From Neobacillus sp. PS2-9 (GTDB lineage: Bacteria > Bacillota > Bacilli > Bacillales > Cytobacillaceae): a DNA stretch of 64,000 nt. The stretch lies in NCBI RefSeq assembly GCF_030915525.1, contig NZ_CP133269.1, positions 2,391,001-2,455,000 on the forward strand, in the 5' to 3' direction. Made by a program: the position numbers and the translations under genes. Shown here piece after piece: positions 61,003 to 64,000 of the stretch. Below the pieces are notes generated by a model, which was given only the letters and a program-made list of their open reading frames with translations, was not told the DNA's origin and searched no databases. Within the stretch, counting starts at the first letter, position 1. The number at the start of each line of letters is the position of its first letter.

Positions 61003-62679
61003 TTACAATACTGTATCATCAAGCTTCTTTTTTTGATTGATTACAGATGAATAAGTTTTCCAACCACCATCTACGTTTTTGACTTTAAAGCCATTCTCAG
61101 TAAGAATTCTTGCTGCTAAATAGCCTCTTAATCCTACCTGACAAGATACATAAATGGTTTGATTTTTAGGGAAAGTATGAATTTTTTCCCTAATCTCACC
61201 TAGTGGAACGTTAATTGAACCATTGATAAATCCATTTTCTCTCTCATTTGGCTCACGAACATCAATAAGTAACCCGCCATTTTTGACAATTTCATCAACT
61301 TCATGCCATTGAACCGCTGCAACATCTCCATCGATAATATTGGAAGCCACATATCCCGCCATATTTACAGGGTCCTTAGCAGATGAATATGGTGGTGCGT
61401 AAGATAATTCTACTTCGGTTAAATCAAATGCAGTTAGGTTTCCTTTTATTGCAGTTGCAATTACATCTATCCTTTTATCCACACCATCTTTGCCGACAGC
61501 TTGTGCACCTAAGATTTTTCCATTACTTGGGTCAAACAACAATTTTAAAGCAATAGATTCTGCACCAGGGTAGTAGCTGGCATGACACGCTGGGTGAATA
61601 TGAATGGCTTGATAGTCTACATTTAACTGCTTTAACCGTTTTTCATTATTACCAGTAGCAGCAACGGTAATATCAAAAACTTTCGCAATTGATGTTCCGA
61701 GAGTTCCTTTATATTTTTCAGCTTTCCCATAGATGTTATTGGCAACAATTCGTCCTTGACGGTTAGCAGGTCCTGCAAGTGGAATCATCGCAGCATTGCC
61801 GTTGATATAATCAGTTACTTCAATGGCGTCACCAATGGCAAATATATTCTCATCATTTGTTTGTAAATATTCATTAACCTGAATTCCACCGCGGTCTCCG
61901 ACATTTAAACCAGCGTTAATTGCAAGTTGATTTTCTGGTCTGACACCAATCGATAAAATAGTTAAATCAGAGTTTAATTTTGTACCACTAGTAAGTTCAA
62001 TTATGCTGCCTTGGTCCTTAAATGCTTTTACACCATCTTCTAAAATCAAGATGACTCCTTTGTTACGTAAATGGTCGTGAACTATTGAAGCCATTTCATA
62101 ATCAAGTGGAGCCATAACCTGATTTGCCATTTCAACTACTGTTACTTCAATACCTCGTTCGGCAAGATTTTCTGCCATTTCAAGACCAATAAAACCACCA
62201 CCAACAACAACTGTCTTTTGTGGGTGCTGTTGGTCAACAGCGTTTTTAATTTTATCAGTATCAGGAATATTCCTTAGTGTAAAGATATTTGTAGCATCAT
62301 TTATTCCTTCTATTGGTGGGAATATTGGTTTCGCACCAGGTGAAAGTACCAAGGTATCATAACTTTCTTCGTATACTTCATTTGTTTTTAAATTCTTAAC
62401 CGTTACGGTTTTTTTGTCACGATTAATTCCAGCAACCTCACTTAAATTTCGGATATCTAAGTTGAATTTCTTGCTCATTCCTTCCACTGTTTGGACAAGT
62501 AGCTTTTGCCGATCTTTAATGGTTTCACCAATATAATATGGCAGACCGCAATTGGCAAACGAGATATGTTCTCCACGTTCAAACAGAACTATTGTTGATG
62601 ATTCATCTAATCTTCTTAAACGTGCTGCAGCAGTTGCTCCTCCAGCTACTCCACCGATAATAGCAATTTTCTTAGCCAT
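61003..62679 (-). CDS. CoA-disulfide reductase-rhodanese fusion (CoADR-Rhd)
   Basis: A 558-residue FAD/NAD(P)H enzyme with the active Cys 44 in SFANCGLPYYIG, FAD motif IIGGVAGGATAAARLRR and NAD motif VVVGGGFIGLEMAENLAERG, followed from about residue 460 by a rhodanese domain with Cys 513 (VSCQVGLRGYLA). Such fusions reduce CoA persulfide, disulfide or polysulfide. AAGGAGG precedes the ATG. It is divergent from the TusA-rhodanese gene at 62976, with two CstR operators and an FNR-like box between. Confidence 0.92.
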   Translation of the reverse strand: MAKKIAIIGGVAGGATAAARLRRLDESSTIVLFERGEHISFANCGLPYYIGETIKDRQKLLVQTVEGMSKKFNLDIRNLSEVAGINRDKKTVTVKNLKTNEVYEESYDTLVLSPGAKPIFPPIEGINDATNIFTLRNIPDTDKIKNAVDQQHPQKTVVVGGGFIGLEMAENLAERGIEVTVVEMANQVMAPLDYEMASIVHDHLRNKGVILILEDGVKAFKDQGSIIELTSGTKLNSDLTILSIGVRPENQLAINAGLNVGDRGGIQVNEYLQTNDENIFAIGDAIEVTDYINGNAAMIPLAGPANRQGRIVANNIYGKAEKYKGTLGTSIAKVFDITVAATGNNEKRLKQLNVDYQAIHIHPACHASYYPGAESIALKLLFDPSNGKILGAQAVGKDGVDKRIDVIATAIKGNLTAFDLTEVELSYAPPYSSAKDPVNMAGYVASNIIDGDVAAVQWHEVDEIVKNGGLLIDVREPNERENGFINGSINVPLGEIREKIHTFPKNQTIYVSCQVGLRGYLAARILTENGFKVKNVDGGWKTYSSVINQKKKLDDTVL

Positions 62680-62702
62680 GTCAATTTCCTCCTTAATATT
62701 AA

Positions 62703-62718
62703 ATACCTATAAGGGTAT
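62703..62718. promoter_or_regulatory. CstR-type operator 9
   Basis: ATACCTATAAGGGTAT, 24 bp before the CoADR-Rhd start on the minus strand. Confidence 0.7.
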
Positions 62719-62743
62719 ACTACTGATAATATTAAATTTATTC

Positions 62744-62759
62744 TGTGATATATATCACC
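62744..62759. promoter_or_regulatory. FNR/CRP-type palindrome
   Basis: TGTGATATATATCACC matches TGTGA-N6-TCACA with one mismatch. It lies midway between operators 9 and 10 in the divergent promoter region. Confidence 0.5.
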
Positions 62760-62777
62760 AAACAGAACAACTTTTAT

Positions 62778-62793
62778 ATACCCTAAAGGGTAT
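62778..62793. promoter_or_regulatory. CstR-type operator 10
   Basis: ATACCCTAAAGGGTAT, near-perfect palindrome, in the divergent CoADR-Rhd / TusA-rhodanese promoter region. Confidence 0.75.
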
Positions 62794-62975
62794 ATAAACT
62801 CTATATCCATATACTAAATCAGGTAAATAGATTAAGCAATGAATATTGAGAAAGGTACACAAATTAGACAAAATTGAACTCGATTGTCTCCCACAGTTGC
62901 AAAACTTTTTGGAAAATCAATATACGCATGTAAAAGTGATTGATAAAGATAATAAATAAGAAAGGAGGGGATTCA

Positions 62976-63542
62976 ATGGATGTCAATAAAGTCTTAGATG
63001 CAAAGGGTTTAGCTTGTCCAATGCCTATTGTAAAAACTAAAAAAGAAATGGCTACATTAGAACCTGGTCAGGTATTAGAAATTCAAGCTACGGATAAAGG
63101 GTCAACAGCTGATTTAAAAGCATGGGCAACAAGTACTGGGAACCAATACCTTGGAACAATTGAGGAAGGGGATATGCTTAAACATTACCTTCGAAAAGCC
63201 AGTGCTGAAGAGGAAAAAAGTGAGACCACGCATTCAGATGTTGTTTCCTTAGATGATTTGTTAAAGAAGCTTGAGGGAAATGAAACAGTAACTATTTTGG
63301 ATGTTCGAGAGCCAGCTGAGTATGCCTTTGGTCATATACCAGGAGCGATTAATATACCATTAGGTGATTTAGAAAACCGATTTGAGGAACTAAATAAAGA
63401 AGATCGTCTTCATATAGTTTGCCGTACTGGTAATCGCAGTGATTTAGCTGCCCAACAACTAGCAGGAAAAGGGTTTGATAATGTAAAGAATGTTGTCCCC
63501 GGTATGAAAGACTGGACTGGATCAATTAATAAAAGCCACTAA
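62976..63542 (+). CDS. TusA-rhodanese fusion protein (second copy)
   Basis: A 188-residue paralogue of the fusion at 55840: a TusA domain with Cys 14 and a rhodanese domain with Cys 149 (VCRTGNRSD). AAGGAGGGG precedes the ATG at 62976; the longer frame from 62940 contains that site. It heads a second sulfur-transfer unit followed by DsrE-like genes. Confidence 0.92.
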   Translation: MDVNKVLDAKGLACPMPIVKTKKEMATLEPGQVLEIQATDKGSTADLKAWATSTGNQYLGTIEEGDMLKHYLRKASAEEEKSETTHSDVVSLDDLLKKLEGNETVTILDVREPAEYAFGHIPGAINIPLGDLENRFEELNKEDRLHIVCRTGNRSDLAAQQLAGKGFDNVKNVVPGMKDWTGSINKSH

Positions 63543-63589
63543 TAGGAGGAACGAAAAAGAAGGTAGAAATAATCGCAGCAAATGGTGGT

Positions 63590-63946
63590 ATGTTTGATGC
63601 ATATAAAGTGTTTAATATCGCAACGGCAGCAGCAGCAACAGATGCAGAAGTGTGTATTTTTTTTACGTTTGAGGGGTTAAATCTTATACACAAAGAAGGT
63701 TATAAAAATTTACCGATGCCTGCTGGAACGGAACATTTTCAAGAAGGCTTCAAGAAAGCGAATGTTCCTCCCGTTCATGAACTAGTAGGAACGGCCACTG
63801 AAATGGGTGTCAAGATGATTGCGTGTCAAATGACCATGGATGTAATGAGCTTAGAAAAAGAGCATTTTATTGAAGGAATTGATGTAGGTGGAGCTGTGAC
63901 ATTCCTAACTTTTGCTCAGGATGCCGATGTCACTCTAACCTTCTAA
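63590..63946 (+). CDS. DsrE-like protein with a missing normal start codon
   Basis: A 118-residue DsrE-family protein with FDAYKVFNIATAAAATDAEV and KMIACQMTMDVM (Cys 79). The conserved first strand (VEIIAANGG) is encoded upstream in the same frame and GGAGG stands at 63545-63549, yet no ATG, GTG or TTG lies between them; AAG at 63557 sits where the start should be. ATG 63590 is the only standard start and lacks a ribosome site. Either an unusual start is used or the gene is damaged. Confidence 0.65.
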   Translation: MFDAYKVFNIATAAAATDAEVCIFFTFEGLNLIHKEGYKNLPMPAGTEHFQEGFKKANVPPVHELVGTATEMGVKMIACQMTMDVMSLEKEHFIEGIDVGGAVTFLTFAQDADVTLTF

Positions 63947-63974
63947 AAAAGAGATTAAAAATGGTGGTGCACAT

Positions 63975-64000
63975 ATGTCAGAGCAAGCTGCAGTTAAAAC
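63975..64000 (+). CDS. Start of a further gene, probably DsrE-like (3' partial)
   Basis: ATG at 63975 begins MSEQAAVK and runs off the window. Position after the second DsrE-like gene, and the order in the first cluster, suggest another DsrE-like or sulfur-relay protein. The sequence shown is too short to decide. Confidence 0.35.

Noticed and set aside
1-64000. Search for CRISPR arrays, tRNA, rRNA and prophage modules
   Set aside because: No direct-repeat/spacer array, no tRNA-like cloverleaf or rRNA block, and no phage structural or integrase gene was seen; a covariance-model search would be needed to exclude small RNAs.

Overview
The window reads as chromosome of a low-G+C, endospore-forming member of the Bacillaceae, close in style to Bacillus, Neobacillus or Peribacillus; the species cannot be fixed from sequence alone. 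The basis is a GerA-type germinant receptor operon, a decayed spore-coat gene, AGGAGG-type ribosome sites, TTG/GTG starts, cre-like boxes and CsoR/CstR-type regulation. No rRNA, tRNA or CRISPR array was seen.

Layout. 1-3.9 kb: gerKA/KB/KC-like operon and a small hypothetical gene. 4-7.2 kb: PatB-type C-S lyase, a tiny zinc-ribbon protein, a DadA-like FAD oxidase whose only sensible start is CTG, and a Gly/His/Tyr-rich small protein. 7.2-9.2 kb: a MITE, a P-loop kinase, a palindrome-rich intergenic region and a NUDIX hydrolase. 9.3-11.7 kb (minus): CtaG-like and DUF2243 membrane proteins and a D-2-hydroxyacid dehydrogenase. 11.9-15.5 kb: TAXI-type TRAP transporter operon. 15.9-18.3 kb: an FtsZ homologue outside a division cluster, and proline dehydrogenase. 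18.5-19.4 kb: an orphan [NiFe]-hydrogenase small subunit whose large-subunit gene is reduced to a stub. 20-25.9 kb: VanW lipoprotein, alpha/beta hydrolase, secreted 5'-nucleotidase, an Fe-alcohol dehydrogenase broken by one stop codon, and a thioesterase. 25.9-30.1 kb: a cobalamin riboswitch in front of a class I ribonucleotide reductase operon (alpha, beta, flavodoxin). 30.2-38.6 kb: oligoendopeptidase F, an FMN alpha-hydroxyacid oxidase with a hotdog thioesterase, a TetR/MFS efflux pair, and a BtuF-like protein without a signal peptide. 38.6-43.2 kb: repeats and a run of pseudogenes (sensory protein, RadC, HxlR). 43.3-51.8 kb: small redox enzymes (DJ-1, monooxygenase, two luciferase-like oxidoreductases, SDR, aldo/keto reductase, MRJP-like protein) mixed with further broken genes.

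52.4-64 kb is the most coherent system: a sulfane-sulfur (persulfide) locus. It holds one intact and one broken CstR-type repressor; single rhodaneses; two TusA proteins; two TusA-rhodanese fusions; DsrE-like proteins; a rhodanese-persulfide dioxygenase fusion with its domains in the reverse of the published order; a TauE/SafE sulfite exporter; a TlpA thioredoxin; and a CoA-disulfide reductase-rhodanese fusion. Ten 16-bp copies of the ATACC-N6-GGTAW operator precede these transcription units, four of them placed on recognisable sigma-A promoters. The likely flow is: persulfides inactivate CstR, rhodanese/TusA/DsrE proteins relay sulfur, the dioxygenase makes sulfite, TauE exports it, and the Cdr-like and TlpA proteins reset thiols. 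The locus continues past the window end.

A second theme is decay. At least ten genes are disrupted by single nonsense codons, homopolymer frameshifts or deletions, and three copies of an IS6-like MITE are present, one with a perfect 8-bp target duplication.
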